Shown here piece after piece: positions 14,817 through 23,188 of a stretch of DNA of 53,323 nucleotides (position 1 is the first letter of the stretch; each line of letters starts with the position of its first letter). The notes below the pieces were generated by a model. It was not told the DNA's origin. It ran no database searches and saw nothing but the letters and a program-made list of their open reading frames with translations. Source of the DNA: Prasinococcaceae sp. CCMP 1430 (taxonomy: Eukaryota; Prasinodermophyta; Palmophyllophyceae; Prasinococcales; Prasinococcaceae); NCBI GenBank assembly GCA_013416795.1, contig RQSC01000027.1, positions 451,630 to 504,952 on the forward strand, in the 5' to 3' direction. The position numbers and the translations under genes are program-made.

Positions 14817-17800
14817 CTAGGTTTCGGGGGGACGGGCCGTCTCCGTCTCCTCCAGCGCCGTTGCTGCATCCTCCTTCGCCATCGTACCAGAGCCCACGCC
14901 TGCCGAAACCTCAGCGCCACCACCAGCATCGACTCGCGGCCCGAGGACGCCTACACCGTCCGCATCCTCGGCGTCCTTCGGCTGCGGCGCCGGCGCGTCC
15001 CTGTCGGGTTCGTCGAGAGCTTCGAGCTCCCACGGGTTGACCCAAAAATGCTCGCCGCGATAGTCCTCGTTGTCCCATGCCACCTCTATGCACTCCCAAG
15101 GATCGCCTCCGGTAGACTGTACGCCCGTCCCGTCGGGCTCATGGAAGTGGTTCTTCACCACGGTGCCACTCCAGAATTGCCCACTCTCCCCGTCGTCCGC
15201 GTAGAACATCCTGAAGCGCTGCCCGCGCCGCCAGCGGAGGCTCATGCCGGCCTCGAATACGTTCTCGGGCACCACGAAGTCGGGTAAGGCGCTGTCCATG
15301 TGCATGGGCGCAGAGATGGGTAGCGAGTCGGCGCCGAGGTTCCCTAGTTTCGCATCGGTGAGCTGATCGACACGGTTCCCCTCATCGAGATCGAGCGCTC
15401 TTGGCACCAGGTGCATCCACACCTTGGGTAGAGGCGATGCTCGCACGACATCGCCATTTGGGTTCTCTCGCCTGGGCTTGTGCGCCCTCGAGCGGGGCTC
15501 CTGCTCCAGGAAAACCACCTCGCGCACGGTGCAACGCATGTGGTGCGGCATGGACGACATCGCTTCCACCGAGCAACCCGCTGGATCCACGGCATCTTTG
15601 ACTGGCCCGAGGCTCCATACGTGCTCCTTGAGCTGCGCCTTGAGGCCGGACCTGAGCACCACCACGTGGTCGCCAGCCTTTGGCACGACTAGGTGGCAGC
15701 CGTTGGAGCGTGCGCGGTGCTGCCACTGCTCGCGCGTGGTTCGCTGCGCCGCACCCGCGCCGAGAGCCTCGGCGAGATCCTGCGGGTCGCTGCTGGCCAC
15801 GGGCGTCGCGTCGAGCTTGGGGAGGAGCAGCGCGAGAGCCTGGGCGAGCGGAGCCTCGTGCGTCGCACGGTCCAGCGCGGCCTCGATGTCCGCGCGCCTC
15901 TTCGGGATTAGCTGGCCCTCGCCGAGGTGGGTCTCCTCGATAGCCACAAGGACAGCAGGCACGGCTGCGGCGAGCTCGGCGGCCGAGCGCGCGCGCGACA
16001 CCAGCTGCTCGGCCACGGCGGCACGCGCGAGCTGGCTTGCAGGCACAATCCAAAAGGGGTACTCGGCGAGGAGACCCAGCAGGACTGAGCGGATGCGCTC
16101 AAGAGGCCACATTGAGAGTGCCAGCTTCGGTGACGTCGCGCGATCGCCCCACCCTGCGAGCCATGCACGGGGACCCGACGCTGCCGCTGCCCATGCCGCG
16201 GCGCTCATGTGCGTGGCCTTGGAAGGTCGCGCGGGCGGCAACGCTGCAATGGCGTCCGCGATGCGACGTTCGCCGGAGGCTCGCAGCGCCTTCTCAAGTG
16301 CGCGCAGCTCACACCCCTGCGCGCTCGCAGCAGAAGCTGCCGCACCAGCAGTCCCATTCCCCGAGGCATCGCCGCTACCGCATGCGCGGCCATACTCGTA
16401 CCACCGGTACAAGTCGCTGTCTCCGTTGCCGCGTCCTCCGTTGCTCCCTGTCAAGGGCTCCTGCACGACCACCGCAGACGTCGGTCCACCGCCTCCCAGA
16501 CTGAGGTACGCGCGCCCCGTTGAGTCGCAGCCCAGCACCGTGCAGTCGCTGGCCTCGTGCAAGTTGGTGCCCCAAGACTTGAGGTGCGCAGCCTCGAGCG
16601 CGCGAATGGCCTGCTCGGGGGCGGGCGACGGTCGTGCGCCATCGCCATCGCCATCGCCTTCTTTGTCCTTCCTGCTCTTGGCGGTCTCTCTTCTACTGGG
16701 GGGCTTACCCACTGACTCTGCGAGCCTCGCCAGAGCCGTGCGGGCGTCAGTCTCGGCCGTTCTCTTCGCCTCGGCGTACGCTCTGAACCCCGGGGCGTCA
16801 GCGAGCACCCTCACCATGTGCGCGAGCAGCTCGCGGCGCCGCTGTACACCCATCCTCCAGTACGGCAGCACCTCGAGAAGCTGCGCAGCAGCATCGAAGG
16901 CGTCAAGCGCCTCCGAAGCAGTCGCGATGGTGGCCGGATCTGACATACCCTGCAACAGCGCACGCAGCGGTGCGTTTGCTGGAGCAAGCGCCCGTCGGAG
17001 CTTGTCTGGCCACGCTAGCGCGCGCATACCCGACCCTCGCGCCACCGCACGCTGCGACACCTCGGGCGCCGCAGCAGCGTGCGACGCGCTTCCAGCACCC
17101 GTGCGGAACGTGCCCGCAGCCGCACTCTCAAGCCCACGCACGAGCGACAGGTGCACATCACCTAGCACCTCCTCGGCTGCGAGCCGCACATGCAGCGCTC
17201 CCGAGGCGTCCTCGATTCGGCCTGCGCCGTCGCCGCCGTCGTCGGCGCCCTGCGTAGTCGGTCCGAGCTCCAAGGCCGCGTGCAGGAGCCTCAGCGAAAA
17301 GGGCCGAATGCCCAGCGCGTGCGAATACTGGTGCATGAAGTCCCAAATCAGGACGACGTCGGCGTGCATCGACGCGTGCATGTAGGTGGGGCGCGGGAGT
17401 GCTGGCGGCACATCGGCGCCCTCGCAGGCGAACGCGCTGGGTGTGCGCATGCCTGACGCGGAGAGGGCCAGACGCGTCTCGAGGCCCTTCCTGCGCGCGC
17501 ATAGCACTGCTTCAAAGCGTTGGCGCACAGTCACCCCGCAGGCCGGTGAGGGTGCCTGGACCACGAATACCACACTCTTGTCAGTAGCCTCGCGCGGCTC
17601 GTGTGGCAGCGGGTCACCATCCTCCACCACTCCCATCGCAGGCATCAAGGAACCGAGCGCCGCGAGCACGAACGGTGCCTCGGCAATCAGGTCGGCTTCC
17701 GCGTACTGGCGGGAGCTCTCACCAACGCCGCTACCGTCACCGCGCAGCACGGCGCCCAGCACCTGCGCGTAAGTCGCTCCGGGCTCACGAGCGAGGGCAG

Positions 17801-18779
17801 CCGCTGCTCGGACGGTGAGGTCGCGCTTCCGCAACGCACCGGTCAGCCCGCCGGTGCGTCCGTACGCGGCGGACGCAGTTCCAAGCACGTACCACGCTGC
17901 ACCCGTCGCCACCCACAAGGCACCACCCTGCCCGTAGTCGACCCCCCACTCAACCACACCATCCACCTCGATGTGTTCCATCGCGCCGCCGTGCGACTGT
18001 CGTAGCGTGCCTCTGAGCGTCACCGGCGTGTCCACACACACGCCGTCAAGTGGGGCCGCGGCCGTGCCTGCGCCGCCATCGCCAGGCGGCCGCATCGCGC
18101 GCTCGATCAGCTCGAAGTCGTCGATGAGGTAGCAAGGCAACTCCGTCGCCGCGCCAACGGCGGCTTCGCCCGAGCCGAGTGCTGGCGCGAGCGAGCGCAA
18201 CCGGAATGCGTCGGCATGCGGGGGTGGAGGAAGCGTTGCACGCGTGCCCGGGCGCGGTCGAGGACGATACTGCCACGCGGCAGGCTCAGCTACCCCCTGT
18301 GGGATTAAAGCAGCGCTTGGAGGGCACGGAGCATCCTCCGCCTCGCTCGGCGCGGGCTCCTGTGCGCCTGGCTCGCTGGAGCCACCCGCTCGCAGGCGCT
18401 GCTCCGCACCGCGCACGTGCGCAGGCGCAGGCGGTGGCACGGCTGTCGAGGCCGTCGCAGCGGCTGGAGTCCGCGGAGCTCGTTTCCTGGAGATCTTGGA
18501 CGCAGCGCCAACCGCCGGCTGTTTCTGTCGTGGCCTCGGCTTGGCTCGGCTCTGCTGCTGCTGCTGCCGCCGCTCATGCTCGTGCTGCTTGTGCTGCTGC
18601 TGCAGCTGCTCGTGCTGCTGATGTACCTGCTCCTGCGCGCGCGCGTGCTTCGGCTTCTTCGGCTTGGGCGACGCCGGCGCCGCCGGTACATACTCCTCCG
18701 GTTTCCTCCTCCTCCGCGCGCCGCAGACGACAGCATCGAGGTCGAGGCCTGCCAGGCCGCGGTCCCGCCTGCCCGCCAT
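14817..18779 (-). CDS. Chromatin regulator with RFTS-like, DDT, WHIM and BRWD/PHIP-type modules
   Basis: 1320 residues from ATG 18779. An AT-rich frame extends upstream, but this start begins a basic, nuclear-looking N-terminus (MAGRRDRG, then KPKKPKHARA). A Gln/His-rich stretch follows at about 50-80. Residues about 210-375 resemble the DNMT1/MET1 replication-foci-targeting domain: a CYLIDDFELIE start, VEWGVDYGQGGALWVATGAAWYVL and a helical end. Residues about 472-505 match a DDT domain (VVLIWDFMHQYSHALGI, then LLHAAL). About 633-663 resembles WHIM1, and 739-762 resembles WHIM2 (TVLGCDSTGRAYLSL). Residues about 1080-1254 resemble the cryptic Tudor region of BRWD/PHIP: RRGQRFRMFYADDG, FWSGTV, IEVAWDN and NPWELEAL. 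No methyltransferase, bromodomain or PHD finger is present. DDT-WHIM proteins partner ISWI remodellers and read linker DNA spacing; a role in nucleosome spacing coupled to histone or ubiquitin reading is inferred. Confidence 0.75.
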   Translation of the reverse strand: MAGRRDRGLAGLDLDAVVCGARRRRKPEEYVPAAPASPKPKKPKHARAQEQVHQQHEQLQQQHKQHEHERRQQQQQSRAKPRPRQKQPAVGAASKISRKRAPRTPAAATASTAVPPPAPAHVRGAEQRLRAGGSSEPGAQEPAPSEAEDAPCPPSAALIPQGVAEPAAWQYRPRPRPGTRATLPPPPHADAFRLRSLAPALGSGEAAVGAATELPCYLIDDFELIERAMRPPGDGGAGTAAAPLDGVCVDTPVTLRGTLRQSHGGAMEHIEVDGVVEWGVDYGQGGALWVATGAAWYVLGTASAAYGRTGGLTGALRKRDLTVRAAAALAREPGATYAQVLGAVLRGDGSGVGESSRQYAEADLIAEAPFVLAALGSLMPAMGVVEDGDPLPHEPREATDKSVVFVVQAPSPACGVTVRQRFEAVLCARRKGLETRLALSASGMRTPSAFACEGADVPPALPRPTYMHASMHADVVLIWDFMHQYSHALGIRPFSLRLLHAALELGPTTQGADDGGDGAGRIEDASGALHVRLAAEEVLGDVHLSLVRGLESAAAGTFRTGAGSASHAAAAPEVSQRAVARGSGMRALAWPDKLRRALAPANAPLRALLQGMSDPATIATASEALDAFDAAAQLLEVLPYWRMGVQRRRELLAHMVRVLADAPGFRAYAEAKRTAETDARTALARLAESVGKPPSRRETAKSRKDKEGDGDGDGARPSPAPEQAIRALEAAHLKSWGTNLHEASDCTVLGCDSTGRAYLSLGGGGPTSAVVVQEPLTGSNGGRGNGDSDLYRWYEYGRACGSGDASGNGTAGAAASAASAQGCELRALEKALRASGERRIADAIAALPPARPSKATHMSAAAWAAAASGPRAWLAGWGDRATSPKLALSMWPLERIRSVLLGLLAEYPFWIVPASQLARAAVAEQLVSRARSAAELAAAVPAVLVAIEETHLGEGQLIPKRRADIEAALDRATHEAPLAQALALLLPKLDATPVASSDPQDLAEALGAGAAQRTTREQWQHRARSNGCHLVVPKAGDHVVVLRSGLKAQLKEHVWSLGPVKDAVDPAGCSVEAMSSMPHHMRCTVREVVFLEQEPRSRAHKPRRENPNGDVVRASPLPKVWMHLVPRALDLDEGNRVDQLTDAKLGNLGADSLPISAPMHMDSALPDFVVPENVFEAGMSLRWRRGQRFRMFYADDGESGQFWSGTVVKNHFHEPDGTGVQSTGGDPWECIEVAWDNEDYRGEHFWVNPWELEALDEPDRDAPAPQPKDAEDADGVGVLGPRVDAGGGAEVSAGVGSGTMAKEDAATALEETETARPPET
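18547..18640 (-). repeat. Gln/His-coding CTG/CTC-rich repeat
   Basis: Imperfect CTG/TGCTG triplets that read as Gln- and His-rich sequence near the N-terminus of the chromatin protein. A low-complexity linker. Confidence 0.7.
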
Positions 18780-19669
18780 CGCGCAACCCCCTGCTCGCGC
18801 CCGCCCGACCGCCTGCCACGCCGCCGCGCGCCGGACCAGCTGCCCAACATGACTACAAACCCTCTTTTTATGTACCTCAAACATAAACAGCATGTTTGAT
18901 TTCAAAGGAACCTTTCTACAATTTATACATTGATGAGCTCGTGTAATTACGCGGAATTAGCAGTTTCACAATGCATAGAAGTGAAATATAAGTACTATAT
19001 CAAAATGCATTCGAATCCGTCGACGCGGCACACAGAACCTCAACCTCGTCCCACCCGCCCCACCCCAACTCGCACCTCGCGCGCACCGCATGTTCGGGGA
19101 ACATACCCACGGGCGAGTAAAACGAGTAAAAGGTATGTCAAAATGCATCTAAATTGTGTTTGGCGTTGGGGGGCGGCGCCGGCCGCGCTGCTGCTCCCGC
19201 GCGTGTGCTCAGTGCGTGTGTGGAGGTGGGGGGGGATGAGGGGTGTGTGGGGTGGGGGCAGGGGGTGCTGCCACGAGCGGGCGTCCACGTGCGCCCGTGC
19301 CTGCGTTGGCCGTCGGTGCGTGCAGACGCGCTGGGCCAAGCAGGGCGAGGCGGCGGCGCCACTCGCGCGGCGTCGCGCGGCGTCGCGCGGGTGCGCGTGC
19401 CTCGGCGCCTCCCCCCCCCACACACACACACACATCCCCCCCCATGCTGCGAGGCGGGTGCGGCGCCCGGCCTCGCGGCGCAGCAGCGCCAGCGGCGGCA
19501 GCAGCGGCGGCAGCAGGGCGATGGGCACGAAAGCGGCACGAGCGACGACGCGCACCACACCCCTCCGCCCCGCGGCACGCGGCCCGCGGCGCCCGGATCA
19601 GGTTACGTCGGCGTCGGCACTGACCGCGAGCGCATCTCGCCGGCTCGGTTGACACTGCCGCCGTCGCCA
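18780..19669. promoter_or_regulatory. Divergent region between the chromatin protein and dCMP deaminase
   Basis: About 890 bp. An AT-rich island at about 18845-19015 stands out from the GC-rich surroundings and probably holds core promoter elements of the chromatin gene. Three copies of TCAMAATGCAT lie at 18966-18976, 19000-19010 and 19138-19148. A C-run/AC-repeat/C-run is at 19411-19443. The right half probably contains the 5' exon or leader of dCMP deaminase, which I could not place. Open frames here are low in complexity and not convincing. Confidence 0.45.
19411..19443. repeat. C-run, (AC)n, C-run microsatellite
   Basis: C9, about seven CA units, then a C8 run with one T. It lies upstream of dCMP deaminase and could be intronic or promoter sequence. 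Confidence 0.85.
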
Positions 19670-20248
19670 GTGACCGCCAAGGTTGACCCGCTCAGCCCGT
19701 TCAAGCGGACGTCGTACCTATCATGGGACGACTACTTCATGTCCATCGCCTTCCTGTCCGCGCGACGCTCCAAGGACCCCAACAAGCAGGTGGGCGCCTG
19801 CATCGTCGGGAGCGACAACGTCATCGTGGGCATCGGCTACAACGGCTTCCCGCGCGGATGTGCCGACGAGCAGCTGCCATGGGCCAAGATCGCACAGGAC
19901 GGCGACCCGCTCAAGACGAAGTACCCGTACGTGTGCCACGCTGAGGTTAATGCCATACTCAACGCCAACTCCGTCGGTGTGCGCGGCTCATCGGTGTACG
20001 TCACAATGTATCCGTGCAACGAGTGTGCCAAGGTGATGATTCAGGCGGGCGTGGCAGAGGTGGTCTTCTTCGAGGCCAAGGGGGGGAACAAGGCCAAGGA
20101 TGCGCGCATCTACGAGGCTTCAAAACGGCTGCTAGCCCTTTCGGGGGTTAGAACAAGACAGCACTGCCCGGATGAGCCCATCACGCTCGACTTCGCCCGC
20201 CGCCAGCCATGTGTGCCTCTTGCCGAAGCGGCAGCGGAGGGGGCGTAG
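19670..20248 (+). CDS. Deoxycytidylate (dCMP) deaminase, 5' end unresolved
   Basis: About 192 residues are readable, which covers the whole eukaryotic DCTD fold (human about 178). Landmarks are DDYFMSIAFLSARRSKDPN, QVGACIV, GIGYNGFPRGC, the zinc/catalytic CHAE and the zinc PCNEC pair. The enzyme deaminates dCMP to dUMP, feeding thymidylate synthesis, and is allosterically controlled by dCTP/dTTP in known members. The frame is open far to the left but has no ATG before the conserved core, so the start is probably in an upstream exon; a possible acceptor CCAG lies at 19667-19670. Compared with the human enzyme there is a short insertion after LPWAKIA and a GGNKAKDA loop. It converges on a coiled-coil gene with 217 bp between stops. 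Family confidence is high and start confidence is low. Confidence 0.9.
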   Translation: MTAKVDPLSPFKRTSYLSWDDYFMSIAFLSARRSKDPNKQVGACIVGSDNVIVGIGYNGFPRGCADEQLPWAKIAQDGDPLKTKYPYVCHAEVNAILNANSVGVRGSSVYVTMYPCNECAKVMIQAGVAEVVFFEAKGGNKAKDARIYEASKRLLALSGVRTRQHCPDEPITLDFARRQPCVPLAEAAAEGA

Positions 20249-20349
20249 CCGAGGGCAACCAAGGCGCCATCGAAGCAGCGGTGATGCCGACCGCCTGGGA
20301 GTGCCTCTGTGGTAGCCGCGCGTGCAGACGCGTAGGCACCGGCCAGCCA

Positions 20350-20355
20350 TGTAAA
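20350..20355 (+). terminator. TGTAAA 3' end signal of dCMP deaminase
   Basis: TGTAAA about 100 bases after the TAG of dCMP deaminase, in the 217 bp convergent gap. Inferred from the same motif after other genes. Confidence 0.3.
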
Positions 20356-20465
20356 ACAGATCAGATGACCTTGTGTACGTGCGGACCAACAACTGGCGAG
20401 CCGCGCGCGCCCGCGCTGCGACCCAAGGCGCCGCGGCCATTTCGTGGCATACTACTTGGCTGGAC

Positions 20466-22526
20466 TTACGCAGCCGCAGTGGCTTGGCCATCCCCTCGCT
20501 GCGTCGACTCGTCCGTGGTCGGCGCATCCTCGGCCTGAGCACCAACACCCGAGCCAGCGTTTCGCTCTTCCTCCGGCGAGGCTACGGCGCTGGAGGAGCC
20601 TTTCTCGAGCGCGGCCTCCAACTCCATCAGCCGCCATTCCATCGCCTCCTTCTTGCCCATGAGGACGCTGTTGACCGCGCGCTGCGTCTCGAGATCCTTT
20701 TGCGCCTGCTGCGCCGCCTGCAGCTCTGCTGAGATTGCCGCCATCTCCGCTTGCAGCTCGTGGTACCGCACAGTGCCAGCGGTGATCTATCGGTGGCGCG
20801 CGAAGCACATAAGGGTGCGCAATCCCATCGGTCAGCACACTTGGGCTCGTGCGCGCGCGCAGGCGCCTTGCATCGCCGCACATTGCACTGTCAGAGCGAG
20901 TTCGCTGGGCGGGAGCGCGAGGCGCACCTCGTTGCGAGCCTGTGACAGGCTCTGATTCAGCAGCCGCTGCTCCGTCGTCATCTCGTGAAGCTGCTCCTGC
21001 GCCTCGCGCAGCGATTCCGTTGATGAGGCATGCTCGGCCTCAGCAAACTCGAGCTTTGACGTGTTTTCGCGGAGCTGCTCTCGCAAGAGGCTCAGCTCTG
21101 CGGCGCTCGCGTCGCGCTCGGCCTCGGCCTTCTCAGCCCGCTCACTAGCTGCCTTCGCCGCGTCCCTGGCATCGGCCGAAGCCACCTCCGCCGCATCTGT
21201 CGCAGCATCGGCGGCGCTCATGGCGTCCCTGACGGCGGCCTCCACCTCGGTGCGTGCGTTCTCGAGCCAAGCGTCGTGCTCCTTTGCGAGCGCCGCCTTC
21301 AGGGTGTCACGCTCCGCCTCGACGATCTTCAGAGACTTAGAATTGGTCTCCGTCCTCATCATGAGGACGAGATTGTCCGCTGTGAGCTTGGCGACGACCT
21401 CTCTCGCACGCGCCAGGTCAGCCTCTGCCTTGTCTGCGCGCGCTTCGATTGCGCTGCGCCCGGCCTTGGCTGCGGCCGCAGCGTCGCTGGCGGATGCGGC
21501 CACGTCCTCAGCGACGGACATGCGCTCCTCGGCGTGGCGCTTGGCCGAAATCATCGCGTCCATCTCTGACTGGAGCGCGTCGGCGCGTGCAGCCGTCCTC
21601 GCCTGGCCTTGGACCGCGTGCGCGAGGTCGCGCTCGACGATTGCGCAACGCTTCGCGACCTCAAGCTGCTTTTCCCGCGTCCCGCCCTCGCTCTCAAGCT
21701 GCCTCATAAGCACGTACAGACGGTCGGCAATCTGCTTCTTGGCGCGCTTGGCGTCCCGGCACGCCTTCCTCATCCGCAGCGCCTCGGCGCTCGCCAAGCC
21801 GAAGGCCCGACGCAGCGAATCAAGCTGCATTGAGGAGTACTTCAGCTGTGACACGGACTTCTTCACGACGACGCGCCGAGTGGCAGCGCTCATGCCCGCC
21901 GTGCCCGAGCCCCCTTCGTTTTCTAGTACGCGTGCGAGGCGCGCCACGCTCTCGGCGACGGCGTCAGCCAGCTCGGACATCTCTGTAAATTGCGATTCGA
22001 GCACGAACTTGTCGAGATGCCCGACACCCCCGCTTGGGGGCACTGCGCGTCCGCTGGTCGGCTCATCGACTTCGTCGCCCTCACTGTCGCTCGCGGCGCT
22101 CTCAGTCTCTTCCTCTCCCTGTGCGCGCGTTGCTGGAGGCGCATTGAGGGCGTCGAGCACCTCGTCCTGTTCGTCGTCCTTCAGCAGAGCGCGCGCCGCG
22201 CGCGGCGCCCCAGAGCTGGGCAGCGCGGTCGCGACCAGTCGCTCCGCCTGGGCGGTCGTGGGCCTCGCGTGGAAGTGCGCGGCGGGAGACTCGCGCACGA
22301 CCCGTACCGCTGCGCCCACAGGCGACAGCGGCGCGACGAGCTTGCCCGTGCGCCGGTCGGAGAAGCCAACCGACGACACCGCTGTTGCGGCGAACCCGCC
22401 CGCTTTTCCGCTTCCCCCAGCGGCGGCAGCGGCGGCGGCGGCGGCGACGGCGGTGGCGGCCTGCCTGCCCCCCTTGCCGCGGGCGCCCTTGCCGCCCGCC
22501 TTCGCCGCGCCCGACGAAGTCGGCAT
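20466..22526 (-). CDS. Coiled-coil protein of unknown function
   Basis: Two exons: 22526-20928 and 20786-20466, giving 639 residues. The intron (20927-20787, 141 bp) begins GTGCGC after GAG and ends GATAG; removal joins QARNE to ITAGTVRYHELQAEM with the frame and heptads intact. The N-terminal 60 residues are Gly/Ala/Lys rich. A conserved-looking block (GFSDRRTGKLVAPLSPVG) follows. An acidic linker (KDDEQDEVLDALN) comes next, and then about 400 residues of coiled coil. The C-terminal 35 residues are acidic and Ser/Thr rich. I do not recognise a family. The composition suggests a structural or centrosomal/ciliary-type protein, but nothing proves it. The next gene on this strand is the protease, about 660 bp away. 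Confidence 0.7.
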
Positions 22527-23188
22527 GATTATCTGTCGCGCACCAAGGCCCGCCGCGACCCGCCGCGCGCCCTGTGGCAGGCTGCCCCGCGCTTCGCAGC
22601 AGCACGGCGAAGCAGCACCGCGCAGCACGCGCGCCCGGGCGTGCGCGCGCGCGCGCGCGATTCAAACGCGGCGCTCGGGGAACCGAAATACCTTAAATAA
22701 TTGGGGTAAACCCTAACAAAAATAATGATATTTTATATTGAAGAATGCGAATTCGCAAACCCTACTTTTATTTCTTGGAAGAAGAAGTGCACGTCAAACA
22801 TAGGGCCTGCGGAACGAACACTGGTCAGTGTGTGGGCGAACGATTCGTACGCGCGCCTTCACGACGGTGCTTGCGCTGGCACTGCGGGGGGCCGCGGCAC
22901 GCCACGCAGCGACGCATCGCAGTCGGCTTTGGGCCGCGGCTCGTTGCAGAGCGCGGGTGAAGGCGGCCGCGGGGTGGTGAGCGCGTCGAGCGTGCCGCAC
23001 TGGCTGGCGCTCGAGGAGGGCACGGTGACACTGATAAGTGATAAAAATATGGATGCATTGATGAATGCGCTCATTCCATGCAGTGGCGTTTTGCAGCGAG
23101 CAGGGCTGCAGACGAATGGTTGCCGTGTGGTCAGTCGAGTGGTGTGTTTGCGAGCGACTTGCTTGGCGGACGCCTCGTCGACGGTGCG
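22527..23188. promoter_or_regulatory. Intergenic region upstream of the coiled-coil gene
   Basis: About 660 bp between the coiled-coil gene and the protease 3' end, both on the minus strand. An AT-rich island at about 22685-22800 contains AAACCCTAA (22708-22716). The rest is GC-rich with no convincing coding. The short open frame on the plus strand from 22725 has no recognisable domain and runs into the antisense of the protease. Confidence 0.4.
22708..22716 (+). promoter_or_regulatory. Telo-box-like motif AAACCCTAA
   Basis: An exact AAACCCTAA, the telo-box known from promoters of plant growth and translation genes. It lies in the AT-rich island about 180 bp upstream of the coiled-coil gene start. 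Function here is inferred. Confidence 0.3.

Noticed and set aside
15424-17385. Plus-strand open frame of about 650 codons
   Set aside because: Antisense to the DDT/WHIM chromatin gene, which has recognisable domains in its own frame. This one reads as Ser/Ala/Arg low complexity.
18933-19652. Plus-strand open frame with an AT-rich first part, considered as the first exon of dCMP deaminase
   Set aside because: I could not find a donor/acceptor pair that joins it in frame to the deaminase, and its middle is simple-sequence Gly/Arg.
21061-22716. Plus-strand open frame of about 550 codons rich in Ser and Ala
   Set aside because: Mirror of the coiled-coil gene. Ser/Ala runs are what Glu/Arg/Ala heptads give on the opposite strand.
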